This document shows, in pieces, positions 24,719 through 33,443 of a stretch of 38,138 nt of DNA. Location: contig QQVP01000082.1 of assembly GCA_003389215.1 (NCBI GenBank), forward strand, positions 1-38,138. Direction: 5' to 3'. Position 1 is the stretch's first letter. Every line of letters starts with the position of its first letter. The position numbers and the translations under genes were made by a program. The stretch is from Planctomycetota bacterium. GTDB lineage: Bacteria > Planctomycetota > Planctomycetia > Pirellulales > UBA7805. Below the pieces are notes generated by a model. That model ran no database searches. It saw only the letters and a list, made by a program, of their open reading frames with translations, and was not told where the DNA came from.

Positions 24719-26227
24719 ATGTCTCGACTGCTCACCTCGCTACTCTTCTTCGCGACGCTCTGGCTGGCCGCGCATGCCCAGGCCGAAGAGGCGGAATTCC
24801 GTACCTGGACCAGTGCCGGTGGCAAGTTCACGATCGAGGCGCGTCTGCTTCGGCTCGGCGCAAACGACAAAGGGCAAGAGGTCGCCATCTTGCTGCGTCG
24901 CGACGGACGGATTATCGAGGTCACCCTCTCGGCGTTGAGCCAGGCCGATCAGGACTATGCCGCCGCGACGACGCAGCCCGAGGAGCCCAGTCCGCCGACG
25001 GCTGCCGAGCCGGACGACGGGCAAGATTCGGACGAGCGGCCGCCCGCGGACGACCCGCCGAGAGAAGGTACGGAGGAGCCTTCCGGCAAGGGCGGAGAGA
25101 GCGGCTTACCGGACCTGGGAATTCCCGAGCCGGGGCCACTGCCCCCCGATTCCGACGAGGGCGGCACCAAGCCCGCAGAAGACCAAGGCAACGCCGGCCA
25201 AAGTGGCGCGACGGCGCCCCTGCCCGAGGGCGACCTGCCCCCGGCCACACCCACACTCAGCGAGGGGCCATCGCACGCAGTGACGCTGCTGCCGACCGAC
25301 TCGAAGTCGTGGATCAATCTGTCCGAACGGCTGACTCCCAAGTCGGTCGGTCGCAAGGGCATCGTGGTCGTCCACGTTCGCCCGACCACGTCGGAACGCA
25401 ACGCCGTTTCGAAATGGCAAGGCTGGCGGAGAGCCGCGTCGAACAACAAGGATGCGCCCGTTATCTTCGTGCTGTTGTTCAGCAATCGCACGCCGCAACG
25501 GGTGAAGGTGTACCTGCGACTGATGGCCACGAATCGGTTGAGCGTCGACTGGCCGGCGCTGCTCGATCCGAGTGGCCGCATCGCCGCCGATCTGGCCGCC
25601 GCGTCCGACTCGGCCCCGGCCGGCGGGGACGAGCGCAGACGTTCCAGCGGCAACATCACGGTCATCGACGGCCATGGGCGAGTTCTGTCCGATCGCTTTA
25701 CGAGCGCCAGCTCGGCTGCCGGTGCAGCTTCGCGGACGGCCCAGTGGCGCGTCGATCCGAAGGGAATTCCCGAAGACCTGCGGTCGGCCTGGCTCGATGT
25801 CGAGTTCGGCCGCTTCGACGACGCCGTCGGCGGTATCCGCAAGGGACTCAAATCGAAGCAAGCGGCCACCGCCCGCGCCGCCAAGCGATTGCACGACTTC
25901 ATTCAAGGGCAGATTGCCGAAGCGGCTGGAAATGCGCACACGGCGCTCACCGCAGGCAACAAGGCCCATGCCTACCGGGCGTACAACCTGATGATGAGCG
26001 AATTCGGGGACTACGACATTAAGAAGGAGCATCTCGACGTCTATGCGCGTTTGCAGGCGGATCCCCAACTCGCCGACGAAATTGCGGCCTTCAATCTTCT
26101 CGACGCGGCGCTGCGAAAGGCAGGCAACAAGAGTTATCTGCCGGCGCTGAAGAAGACCATCGAGAAGTTTCCCGATACGACGGCCGCGAAAGACGCGGAG
26201 ATCTTGATGGAGAGAACCTTTGAGTGA
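24719..26227 (+). CDS. Secreted SHD1-domain protein
   Basis: A 502-residue exported protein. The signal peptide is MSRLLTSLLFFATLWLAAHAQA (1-22), which fixes the start at 24719 although the frame is open further upstream. Residues 27-82 form an SHD1 (Sla1 homology 1) domain: FRTWTSAGGKFTIEARLL, VAILLRRDGRIIEVTLSALS, QADQDY. An acidic, Pro-rich linker (about 83-225) leads to an alpha/beta domain that may be thioredoxin-like (KGIVVVHVRPT, APVIFVLLFSN, GNITVIDGHGRVL), followed by helical TPR-like repeats to the end (FGRFDDAVGGIRKGL, YLPALKKTIEKFPDTTAAKDAEI). The catalytic CxxC of thioredoxins is absent. SHD1 proteins are expanded in Planctomycetes and their bacterial ligands are unknown; the divergent gene encodes four NPFE motifs. 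A GGGGG ten bases before ATG may serve as ribosome-binding site. Confidence 0.8.
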   Translation: MSRLLTSLLFFATLWLAAHAQAEEAEFRTWTSAGGKFTIEARLLRLGANDKGQEVAILLRRDGRIIEVTLSALSQADQDYAAATTQPEEPSPPTAAEPDDGQDSDERPPADDPPREGTEEPSGKGGESGLPDLGIPEPGPLPPDSDEGGTKPAEDQGNAGQSGATAPLPEGDLPPATPTLSEGPSHAVTLLPTDSKSWINLSERLTPKSVGRKGIVVVHVRPTTSERNAVSKWQGWRRAASNNKDAPVIFVLLFSNRTPQRVKVYLRLMATNRLSVDWPALLDPSGRIAADLAAASDSAPAGGDERRRSSGNITVIDGHGRVLSDRFTSASSAAGAASRTAQWRVDPKGIPEDLRSAWLDVEFGRFDDAVGGIRKGLKSKQAATARAAKRLHDFIQGQIAEAAGNAHTALTAGNKAHAYRAYNLMMSEFGDYDIKKEHLDVYARLQADPQLADEIAAFNLLDAALRKAGNKSYLPALKKTIEKFPDTTAAKDAEILMERTFE

Positions 26228-26418
26228 GCCGGCGGCGGCACGTCGACTGACGCGACGAGTTCGCAGGATCATGACTTCGCCCTCGCCCCGCGACGGTGAT
26301 CGAGCGGCAAAACGTTACCCCCTTGCGGACATACCACGCTTGCGGACAGGGGCTCGAGCGATGCCACGTCCTTGGTTGACGACGGGACACTCCACCGCGG
26401 CCTTGGACGCCCAAGTGG

Positions 26419-28683
26419 TTATCGACCGGACGCCGCTGTAACACGCGGCTCACGATCGAAATAGCCCAGGCGATTCATGGCCGCCACCAATCTGCGGGCC
26501 AGCGGGGCGGCGACGTCTCCACCGCCGCCGGCGTGTTCGAGGGCCACCACGAACACATAGCGCGGTGACTCGGCCGGGGCATAGCCGGCAAACCAGGCAT
26601 GGTCTTGCTCGCCGACGGCCACTTCGGCCGTCCCGGTCTTGCCCGCCACCTCGACTCCCAGACCACGAAACGCCCGCTCTGCCGTGCCGGCCCGATCGGC
26701 AACCGCGCGTCGCAGGCCCTCACGCACGACCGCCAGCGTACGCGGCCGCAGCGCTACGGTGGGTGTACTGATGTTCGAGGCGCTGTCGGCCAAGAGCCGT
26801 GGCCGCACCAGTCGACCCTCGTCGGCCAGGGCGGCCATCATCCGCGCGATCTGCAGGGGCGTCGCGGTCATCGTCCCCTGCCCGATCGCCATTGCTTCGG
26901 TGTCGCTCGTCCGCCACGGGCGACCGCGCTGCTCGCGCACCGCGCGCGGCGTGGCCAGGTTGCCGGTCGCCTCACTCGGCAGGTCGAGACCGGATCGCTG
27001 GCCGAAGCCGAAGCGTGCCGCCCAGCCGACCAGCGGCTGCGGACCCAGCCGCGACGCGTGATGATAGAAGTAGACGTTGCAGCTTTGGGCCAGGGCGTCG
27101 GCCAAGGTGAGCGGTCCATGCCCCACGCCATAGCGGCGAAAGAGGTAGCAACGTTGCGCGTTTGGCTGTCGCAAGTAGCCGCGACAAACGAGCGGTGCTT
27201 CGGGGTCGAAATCGTCGCTCTCCAGCAGGGCCACCGCCACCAACGGTTTGAACACCGACCCCGGCGGAAGCGCCATGTCGAGCGCCCGATGAAACAAGAC
27301 GCGGTTGGGATCGGAGAGGGCACGACGACGCGGCTCGCCGGCGGTGAACCAGAACGCGCCGCCGCGGACGAAGTCGTTCGGATCAAAACGTGGGGCCGAA
27401 GCGCAGGCGGCCAGCTCGCCGCTGGCAACATCCATGACAAGAATGCTGCCCCCGCCGAAGTTGCCGACCGCCGGCTCGCTGGGGGAGTGAATCCGCGACG
27501 AACGACGTCGCGCTTGCACGTCGTCGAGCAACTGTTCGGCAAACGACTGCAGGGCCACGTCAATTGTCAAGCGCACGTCGCTGCCCGGCACAGGGGCGCG
27601 CGTGGCCCGCTTCGAGAGCAAGTCGCCCGCCGCGTCGCGTCGATGCACCTCCAGACCCGGGCGACCCCGCAGGCGGGCCTCGTGGGCATGTTCGATTCCG
27701 GTGACGCCGACGGGGGCGTCGAGCACGGCTTGGTCGGCCGTCTCGTCCGACACGACCTCGTCCGAGACGAAGTCCTCGCGCGAATCCGCCGCCGCCGAGG
27801 CAGGTCCCAGGTAGCCCACGATGTGGGCGGCCACGTCACCGCGGGGATAGTTGCGGACCGGAACTCGCTCGATTTCGACGCCGGGAAATTGTGCGGGATG
27901 TTGCTCGATCCGCTCCGCGACGGCGGGCGAGGGAGCCAAGGCAATCACGTGCGAGGTGACCTCTTCACGAAGCACGATCCGCGGCGGCGGCAGCTCGTCG
28001 GGCGGGGCGAACATCCGCACCACGGCGTCCACGAGGACTCCGCCCCAACTCGAATCCGCCGGACCACGATCGACATCCCGGGCGGCTCGCTGGTCGGCAT
28101 AGCGACGTTGTCGCTGTCGGTTCACGCGCTCCGCCATCCTCGTGATGCGGTCTTCGATTCGGGTGCGGCGGGCAAGCCACTCCTCCGGCGCGACTTGGCA
28201 CAGCTCCGCCAGACGACGATGCATCTCGGCGTGTTCGACACGCAGGCGATTCACCTCCGCCGCCAGCGTCCGGCTGGCCGAACGTCGAGAGATCGCCGCC
28301 GTCGCGGCCGAGGATCGTTCGCGCAGGCGCCGCCGCGCCAAGCGGCGGAGCCACCGCTCGTCGGGCGTGTGCCGCAAATAGCGATAGTCGACCGCCACCG
28401 CCAGCACCACGTCGTCTTCGGCCAGCGGTGTTCCGGCGCGGGAGAGAATGCGACCACGCGGAGCGGCCTGGTGCGCGACTTCGCTGCGTACACGGGTCGC
28501 GACGGCACGAAAGTCGTCGCCCTCAAAGATCTCCAGAAACAGGCAGCGGCCGAACACGGCGATCATCAAGAGCACGATCATCGCGCCCAGTCCGCGGATG
28601 CGAAGCCGCGGCTCGGTCAGGACCGGCACCGACCGCGCAGTGACGGCCCCATGCCAATCGAAAAGTCGATCGAAGCGAGGCAT
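26419..28683 (-). CDS. mrdA: Penicillin-binding protein 2, elongation transpeptidase
   Basis: A 754-residue class B PBP, longer than the usual 630 or so. One N-terminal membrane anchor (LGAMIVLLMIAVFGRCLFLEIF) precedes the pedestal domain, with an Arg-rich helical insert (about 105-205). The transpeptidase domain has all three motifs: SxxK in PPGSVFKPLVA, SxN in QSCNVYFYH and KTG in VAGKTGTAEV. It crosslinks peptidoglycan during lateral growth outside the cytoplasmic membrane. It is the last gene of the mre cluster, 133 bases after mreB, which favours PBP2 over FtsI. Its presence indicates a working peptidoglycan pathway. The start at 28683 has GGGAG about 12 bases upstream. Confidence 0.92.
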   Translation of the reverse strand: MPRFDRLFDWHGAVTARSVPVLTEPRLRIRGLGAMIVLLMIAVFGRCLFLEIFEGDDFRAVATRVRSEVAHQAAPRGRILSRAGTPLAEDDVVLAVAVDYRYLRHTPDERWLRRLARRRLRERSSAATAAISRRSASRTLAAEVNRLRVEHAEMHRRLAELCQVAPEEWLARRTRIEDRITRMAERVNRQRQRRYADQRAARDVDRGPADSSWGGVLVDAVVRMFAPPDELPPPRIVLREEVTSHVIALAPSPAVAERIEQHPAQFPGVEIERVPVRNYPRGDVAAHIVGYLGPASAAADSREDFVSDEVVSDETADQAVLDAPVGVTGIEHAHEARLRGRPGLEVHRRDAAGDLLSKRATRAPVPGSDVRLTIDVALQSFAEQLLDDVQARRRSSRIHSPSEPAVGNFGGGSILVMDVASGELAACASAPRFDPNDFVRGGAFWFTAGEPRRRALSDPNRVLFHRALDMALPPGSVFKPLVAVALLESDDFDPEAPLVCRGYLRQPNAQRCYLFRRYGVGHGPLTLADALAQSCNVYFYHHASRLGPQPLVGWAARFGFGQRSGLDLPSEATGNLATPRAVREQRGRPWRTSDTEAMAIGQGTMTATPLQIARMMAALADEGRLVRPRLLADSASNISTPTVALRPRTLAVVREGLRRAVADRAGTAERAFRGLGVEVAGKTGTAEVAVGEQDHAWFAGYAPAESPRYVFVVALEHAGGGGDVAAPLARRLVAAMNRLGYFDREPRVTAASGR

Positions 28684-28721
28684 GCGATGCTACTCCCGGA
28701 GCGCGAACGCGGCGCGAGGCC

Positions 28722-28822
28722 TATTGATGGCTGCGTTGTTAATGAGCCCTTCGCGGCGGCGATGGCTGAAATGCCGGCCTCCCGCTGGTCGGCCTGGTTC
28801 ATTGGCTGTGCAGGGCTCAATA
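28722..28822 (+). repeat. Roughly 100-bp MITE-like repeat, copy D
   Basis: Direct repeat of 17875-17978, one codon shorter. Its right terminus overlaps the mreB stop codon: the minus-strand TATTGA that begins the element supplies the mreB TGA (28817-28819). It occupies most of the mreB-PBP2 intergenic space. Confidence 0.75.
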
Positions 28823-29869
28823 AATGTCGTCGTCGCTCGATTCGAGCACGCGCCGCCAGCGGGCGAACTGTTCCAGACAAAGCTGACTGCCGCGGGCCAC
28901 GGCCGAGAGCGCCTCGGGGGAGACCACCGCCGGCAGGCCCGTCTGCTCGGCCAGGTAGCGATCGATCCGTCGCAGCAAAGCCCCGCCGCCCGAGAGCACC
29001 AGACCGTTGTCGACCAGGTCCGCCGCCAGGTCGGGCGTGCATCCGTCGATGGTTCGCTTCACGACTCGCACGATCTCGCTGAGCGGATCGGCCAGGGCCT
29101 CGCGAATCTCTTCGCTGGTGACGGTCGCCTTCCGCGGCAGTCCGCTGATGACATCAATTCCCGAAATCTCTTCCGACATCTCGTCGGGCAGCGGAAAGGC
29201 ACTGCCGATGTCGATCCGCAGTTGCTCGGCCGCCGCGGCCGAGACGCGAAGACTGTAATTGCGGGTCAGGTAGTCGACGATCGCCTCGTCAAAGGCGTCG
29301 CCGCCGACGCGAATCGAGCCGCTGGCGACCGTGTCGCCCAGGCTGATGACGGCGACCTCGGTCGTACCGCCGCCGATGTCGCAGATCATGCTGGCCGTCG
29401 GTTCGGCAATGGGGAGGCCCACGCCGATGGCGGCCGCCTTGGCCTCGCTGAGCAAGAACACCTGGCGCGCCCCGGCCCGCTGGGCACTGTTGAAGACGGC
29501 CCGCTTCTCGACGGGGGTGATACAGCCCGGCACACAGACGATCACCCGCGGCCCCAAACCCCAGCGCCGCGGCTGTGCTTTGCGAATGAAGTAGCGCAGC
29601 ATCGTCTCGCAGAGCTGGAAGTCGGCAATCACGCCCTCGCGCAGCGGACGCACGACGTCGATCGAACCGGGCGTACGGCCGAGCATCTGGCGGGCCATGT
29701 GACCCACGGCACAACCGCCGGAGAGCACCGCCGCGCCGCCGCTGTCGACGGCAACGACCGACGGTTCGTTCAGCACCAGGCCCTCGCCGGGAACGCTGAT
29801 CAGCGTGTTGGCGGTGCCCAGGTCAATGGCGAGATCGTCGCCGAAGAAACCCAAAATTCGCTGGAGCAT
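28817..29869 (-). CDS. mreB: Rod-shape determining protein MreB
   Basis: A 350-residue bacterial actin. Phosphate 1 motif DLAIDLGTANTLI (residues 12-24), connecting motif and phosphate 2 MICDIGGGTTEVAVISLG, and the adenosine motif NGLVLSGGGALLRRID are all present, as is the segment GVIADFQLCETMLRYFI. It forms membrane-bound filaments guiding the elongation machinery. The C-terminus ESSDDDIY is slightly extended and its stop codon lies inside repeat copy D, so the element may have changed the original end. It is the third gene of the cluster; the upstream gap is 88 bases. The Shine-Dalgarno is weak. Confidence 0.95.
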   Translation of the reverse strand: MLQRILGFFGDDLAIDLGTANTLISVPGEGLVLNEPSVVAVDSGGAAVLSGGCAVGHMARQMLGRTPGSIDVVRPLREGVIADFQLCETMLRYFIRKAQPRRWGLGPRVIVCVPGCITPVEKRAVFNSAQRAGARQVFLLSEAKAAAIGVGLPIAEPTASMICDIGGGTTEVAVISLGDTVASGSIRVGGDAFDEAIVDYLTRNYSLRVSAAAAEQLRIDIGSAFPLPDEMSEEISGIDVISGLPRKATVTSEEIREALADPLSEIVRVVKRTIDGCTPDLAADLVDNGLVLSGGGALLRRIDRYLAEQTGLPAVVSPEALSAVARGSQLCLEQFARWRRVLESSDDDIY

Positions 29870-29957
29870 CCTTGCTCACCATTCTGGCTAATGGAATTGG
29901 CCTGGAGGGAAGCGACGTCCGTGCGCGTCCCCATGAGTCTGACGGCACGGCCGCGCG

Positions 29958-30173
29958 CTACGGCGAGGGATCTACGGGAGCCGTCTTGTACTCTTCCGCC
30001 TCGAAGTCGTAGTTGTAACGTTCGTTTTCCAGGTGCAGCAGCACCGAACCGAGCACCAGGGCCAAGAACGACGTCACCAACATCATGGTGTAGACGTCCG
30101 CCCGCTGCTTCTGATACTCCGGTTTGACCTTGGGCTTTCGGGCCCGGGCCTTCTTTCGTCTGCGTTTCGCCAC
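29958..30173 (-). CDS. Small single-pass membrane protein in the mre cluster
   Basis: A 71-residue protein with a highly basic N-terminus (KRRRKKARARKPKVKP), one membrane helix (about 29-47, MMLVTSFLALVLGSVLLHL) and an acidic C-terminal tail (YDFEAEEYKTAPVDP). It starts with GTG. It sits between the MreC-like gene and mreB (gaps of 97 and 88 bases). No family is recognised; it is far too short to be MreD. Its position suggests an accessory role in the elongation complex, which is inference only. Confidence 0.7.
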   Translation of the reverse strand: MAKRRRKKARARKPKVKPEYQKQRADVYTMMLVTSFLALVLGSVLLHLENERYNYDFEAEEYKTAPVDPSP

Positions 30174-30270
30174 GTTCGCGGTGTCCCTGGGGCTTCGTTC
30201 GCTAGTTGGTCGTCGTTACGTCGTTGCTGCTGGATAGTCGTCGTCCGCCGTGCGGCGCCGGTGGGTCGAA

Positions 30271-31164
30271 CTAAATGCGTCGCTGCGTCGCGCGGCGCGA
30301 CTCGAATCGATCGCCGTCCTGCACGGGACCCTTGCGGGTGGCTCGATCGACAATCGCCGCGGCCCGATCGGGATTCGTTTGCAGGACGATCACGTTGCCC
30401 AGGTAGCGGGCACCGCGGAAGACCTGCAATTCGTGACCCGAAAGCAGACCGTCGTCGGAACCGACCGACAGTTCGACGAAGGTGTCTTTGTCGCGCTTGC
30501 GGACGGCGAGAATCCGACCCTCGACCGCCGGCGGCTCGTCGATGGCGTCTACGGGCGTGTCGAGCGTCACCTCGCCGTCGGAGAGAAACGACACGAGCTG
30601 CTTGGCCCGGGCCACCTGATCGGTGAGCGTCTCGTTGGTCGTTTCGAGTCGTTTCACTTCGCCCTGCAGCTGATTGTTGGTTTCCGTGCGGAGGATCATG
30701 GCGGCAAACGTCTCGTCGATCGTCTCTTGCTGTCGCTTGATCTGTTGTCGCAAGTCGTCGATTTCGCCCTGGGTACGGCGAATATCGTTCATCGTGCTCT
30801 CGACTTCGGCCAGCTTTTTCTCGTGCAGCTGGCGAAGATCCTGGTAGTTTTTCTGGGCCTCGGTTTGCTGAGCGAGCAGGCGTTCCTTTTCGGCTTCCAA
30901 ACCCGCCACCGCCTGGCGACGTTCGGCCAGAATCTGCGAGATCTTGTCTTCCCGGTCTTCCAGTTGTGCTTGCAATTCTTCGTAGAGACGCTGCAAATCC
31001 TCGAGCTGAGCCTTCCAGCCGAGCGGCTTGTTGCCGACCGCCTCTTCCCGCAAAATCTCGTCGCGATAGTTCGTGTGGGTCGCATAGACGATCACCGAAA
31101 AGGTGGCGAACACCAGGCTCATCACGAAGATCAAAAAGACGAAAATCTTCCCGACAATATTCAT
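30271..31164 (-). CDS. MreC-like coiled-coil membrane protein
   Basis: A 297-residue protein: N-terminal membrane helix (about 3-28, IVGKIFVFLIFVMSLVFATFSVIVYA), a long coiled coil (about 48-200), and a C-terminal beta-rich domain (about 213-285: EGRILAVRKRDKDTFVELSVGSDDGLLSGHELQV followed by YLGNVIVLQTNPDRAAAIVD). This order and the beta-domain pattern (repeated small residues before GSDDGL, then a V-G/N-V strand) resemble MreC, which links MreB to PBP2 in the periplasm. Here the gene lies first in the mreB/PBP2 transcript. Overall similarity is weak, so homology to MreC is an inference; automatic annotation might call it hypothetical. The start at 31164 has GGGGACC upstream. Confidence 0.7.
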   Translation of the reverse strand: MNIVGKIFVFLIFVMSLVFATFSVIVYATHTNYRDEILREEAVGNKPLGWKAQLEDLQRLYEELQAQLEDREDKISQILAERRQAVAGLEAEKERLLAQQTEAQKNYQDLRQLHEKKLAEVESTMNDIRRTQGEIDDLRQQIKRQQETIDETFAAMILRTETNNQLQGEVKRLETTNETLTDQVARAKQLVSFLSDGEVTLDTPVDAIDEPPAVEGRILAVRKRDKDTFVELSVGSDDGLLSGHELQVFRGARYLGNVIVLQTNPDRAAAIVDRATRKGPVQDGDRFESRRATQRRI

Positions 31165-31229
31165 CGCTAGGTCCCCAACGACAGAGCACGCCCAGACCCG
31201 GGCTAGACAACGACTTACGCAGTCCTTTC

Positions 31230-31259
31230 AGTATAGTTGCGGCGGAAAAAAAGTGTCAA
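31230..31259 (-). promoter_or_regulatory. Strong sigma-70-type promoter of the mre cluster
   Basis: Minus-strand TTGACA (31254-31259, perfect), an 18-base spacer and TATACT (31230-31235, five of six). It lies between the end of lnt and the start of the MreC-like gene, about 65 bases before the ATG, so the elongation genes can be transcribed independently of lnt. Confidence 0.75.
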
Positions 31260-31292
31260 CAAAATGGGCCTCCCCCGGAAGTTGCTAAGGTC

Positions 31293-33107
31293 TTACGGCT
31301 CTGGGGTTTGTCGCGGCCGCCAGCCGGCTCCGGCCGACCCGCCACATCGTCGCCACGACAGCGGCACAATCGATCCGGTCGCCAACAGGCACGCCCCGGC
31401 GAACCAGTCGCCGCCGGCCAGGTAGGGACTCTGCCGATTATCCAGCTGGGGCCGCGTCACGATCACGTCTTCGGCGTGACGGCCGCCCCGGGCGACGATT
31501 CGACCGTCGGCATCGACGTGCGCCGAGATCCCGGTATTGGCCGCCGTGAGCAGTGGTTTGCGACATTCGACCGCGCGGAACACCCCGCAGATCAAATGCA
31601 TGTCGAGCTCCGCGGAACCCCAGAACCAGCCGTCGTTAGTCTGGGTTACCAGGATGTCCGGCTCGTCGCCCTGCCGCCGCAGTTCCGCGACCTGGCGCCG
31701 AATCACGTGCGGAATGACCGTCTCGTAACAAATGTTCGGGGCCAGTCGCGTGCCGGCCACCTCGAACGCCGCCGGCTGCTCGCCCGCGATCATCCCGTGC
31801 GACAGCGGCGAGAGCGCGTACAGAGCCGGGATCCAGCTACCCAGCGGCACGTACTCGCCGAAGATGACCAGGTGCATCTTGTCGTAACGATCGAGGACCT
31901 TGCCCGACGCGTCGACATGCAGTGATGTCACGTAGGCATCGGGCACCGAGATTTCGGGCGGCGCCGCCACCTTGGTGAAGTGGTGTGTCTCGCTGCCGAA
32001 AAAGATCGACGGCGGCGGCTGATCGGGAGCGACGTTGGCGGCCAGGCCCGCAATCGCGCCGGCCGCTCGGCTGATCCACTCGCGACTGTTCGTTTCGTAC
32101 CTGCGGATTTCGGCGTCCGAGCTGCCCGACACGTCGTTGACCACGTGCGGGAAAGGCATCATCGACTCGGGCCAGACAACGACGTCGATCGCCAATTGGC
32201 GGTCGCGGGCCTCGACGAACGCCTTCTGCGTGAGGGCAAAGTACTGATCCCAGATTCTTTGTACGCGGCGCTCGGCTTCGTCGGGACTGAGCCCGAACTG
32301 GGTGTCGATGTTGCCCTGAATAAGAGCAACGGTGGGTCCTTCGCGCGTATCGACGTCGGCGGTGCGCCAGTAGCCGTAGCCCAAGGTCGCGGCCAGGACC
32401 GCGATCGCCACGCCCAAGGGCCAAAGAGTAATCCGGGCTTGATCCAGCGGAAGCGTCCGCGCGACGCAGGCGACGACCAACATCACGACGAAACTAACGC
32501 CATAGGCCCCCACAAGATCGCTGACTTGAATCAACTCGATCCAGCGATACTGCGTGTGTCCGAGCGCCGCCATCAGGAAGCCACTGAACAGGTAAGCCCG
32601 CACCAACTCCAGTGCCGTCCACACGACGGGGGCCACGATCAGCAACGAGACACCCAGTCGATGGACCGCCAATCGACAGAGCAGCACGAATAGCGGCAAG
32701 CAAACGCCCAGGTAGCCCGCTAAAGCGAGCCAGCCGAAGATGCCGCTCCAGTGCGGCAGCGTCAGCCAGTAGACCGCCGAGAGCCAAAAGGCGACGCCCG
32801 CGACGTAGAGCGTTCGGTAGGGACGGCGGCCCGGCAACTCGGCACGCCGCACCAGCAGCAGCCACGGCAGCGGCGCAACCCACGCCAGCGGCCAAAGATC
32901 AAACGGCGGCAACGCCAACCACAGCAGCGCACTGCCGAGCAGCGCGAGTCCGGCCGTTACGCAATCACCGCCGCGCGTCGGGACGTCGGCATCCGTGGAT
33001 ACCTGCGGGCGCGGTGGCGACGACTCGGAGCGCGCGGGCGGCGGCGCACTGCTCGACTGCGCGAGGTGCGTGGGGGCCGGCTGCGCTGGCGGAGATGTCA
33101 CGCTCAT
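31293..33107 (-). CDS. lnt: Apolipoprotein N-acyltransferase
   Basis: A 604-residue integral membrane enzyme adding the third acyl chain to lipoproteins, on the periplasmic face of the inner membrane. Multiple membrane helices (from [19 protein letters not shown]) precede a nitrilase-like domain with the catalytic triad: Glu in [12 protein letters not shown], Lys in [16 protein letters not shown] and Cys in [13 protein letters not shown] final hydrophobic segment ([18 protein letters not shown]) is the last helix. Length is somewhat above the usual 510, partly from a Pro/Ser-rich N-terminal tail (about 1-45). The start at 33107 (MSVTSPPAQ) is the best ATG but has no clear Shine-Dalgarno; the frame extends upstream without coding character. 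Confidence 0.92.
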   Translation of the reverse strand: MSVTSPPAQPAPTHLAQSSSAPPPARSESSPPRPQVSTDADVPTRGGDCVTAGLALLGSALLWLALPPFDLWPLAWVAPLPWLLLVRRAELPGRRPYRTLYVAGVAFWLSAVYWLTLPHWSGIFGWLALAGYLGVCLPLFVLLCRLAVHRLGVSLLIVAPVVWTALELVRAYLFSGFLMAALGHTQYRWIELIQVSDLVGAYGVSFVVMLVVACVARTLPLDQARITLWPLGVAIAVLAATLGYGYWRTADVDTREGPTVALIQGNIDTQFGLSPDEAERRVQRIWDQYFALTQKAFVEARDRQLAIDVVVWPESMMPFPHVVNDVSGSSDAEIRRYETNSREWISRAAGAIAGLAANVAPDQPPPSIFFGSETHHFTKVAAPPEISVPDAYVTSLHVDASGKVLDRYDKMHLVIFGEYVPLGSWIPALYALSPLSHGMIAGEQPAAFEVAGTRLAPNICYETVIPHVIRRQVAELRRQGDEPDILVTQTNDGWFWGSAELDMHLICGVFRAVECRKPLLTAANTGISAHVDADGRIVARGGRHAEDVIVTRPQLDNRQSPYLAGGDWFAGACLLATGSIVPLSWRRCGGSAGAGWRPRQTPEP

Positions 33108-33439
33108 CAAAGACGTGCTCGCGTCGATCCAAGTCCGTCGAGTCTTAACTGGGGCTGCCGCGCGCAACTCCGCAACGCTGGCAACTTTGCAGCGCGAAGA
33201 GTACGTCCTCGACCGGCCCGACGCCAGAGGATTTTCCCACGCGCTGCGGCTCGACCGGTCGCACGTTCGTGGCCGCACCACGCTCGGCGACGTGCGGCGG
33301 CCAGCTCCCAGCGCCATCGTATCCGCTAGCACTGCGCGCGGCCAGCAAGCGTCGTGGCGATGAAAGTCGGATCCGCATGCGAAATGCCGGCGAGAAGGAC
33401 CGCGCGGCCCCCATCGCATCTGGCTACCGTCGCATCTGG
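33108..33439. other. Intergenic region upstream of lnt
   Basis: A 332-base gap between moeA and lnt. No credible gene. The only structure noticed is the tandem 14-base repeat near its moeA end. No clear promoter could be placed for lnt. Confidence 0.5.
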
Positions 33440-33443
33440 CTAC
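33414..33443. repeat. Tandem 14-bp direct repeat
   Basis: TCGCATCTGGCTAC occurs at 33414-33427 and 33430-33443, period 16. The second copy overlaps the moeA stop codon (33440-33442). Confidence 0.7.

Noticed and set aside
26322..26348. CTTGCGGACA repeated with a 17-base period between the SHD1 gene and PBP2
   Set aside because: Only two short copies, no partner elsewhere in the window and no link to a promoter; may be chance.
26599..30127. Long plus-strand frames opposite PBP2 and mreB
   Set aside because: Antisense shadows; part of one frame only translates the repeat at 28722-28822.
31246..31252. Seven-A run (T-run on the minus strand) after lnt as an intrinsic terminator
   Set aside because: No stem precedes it; it is the spacer of the TTGACA/TATACT promoter.
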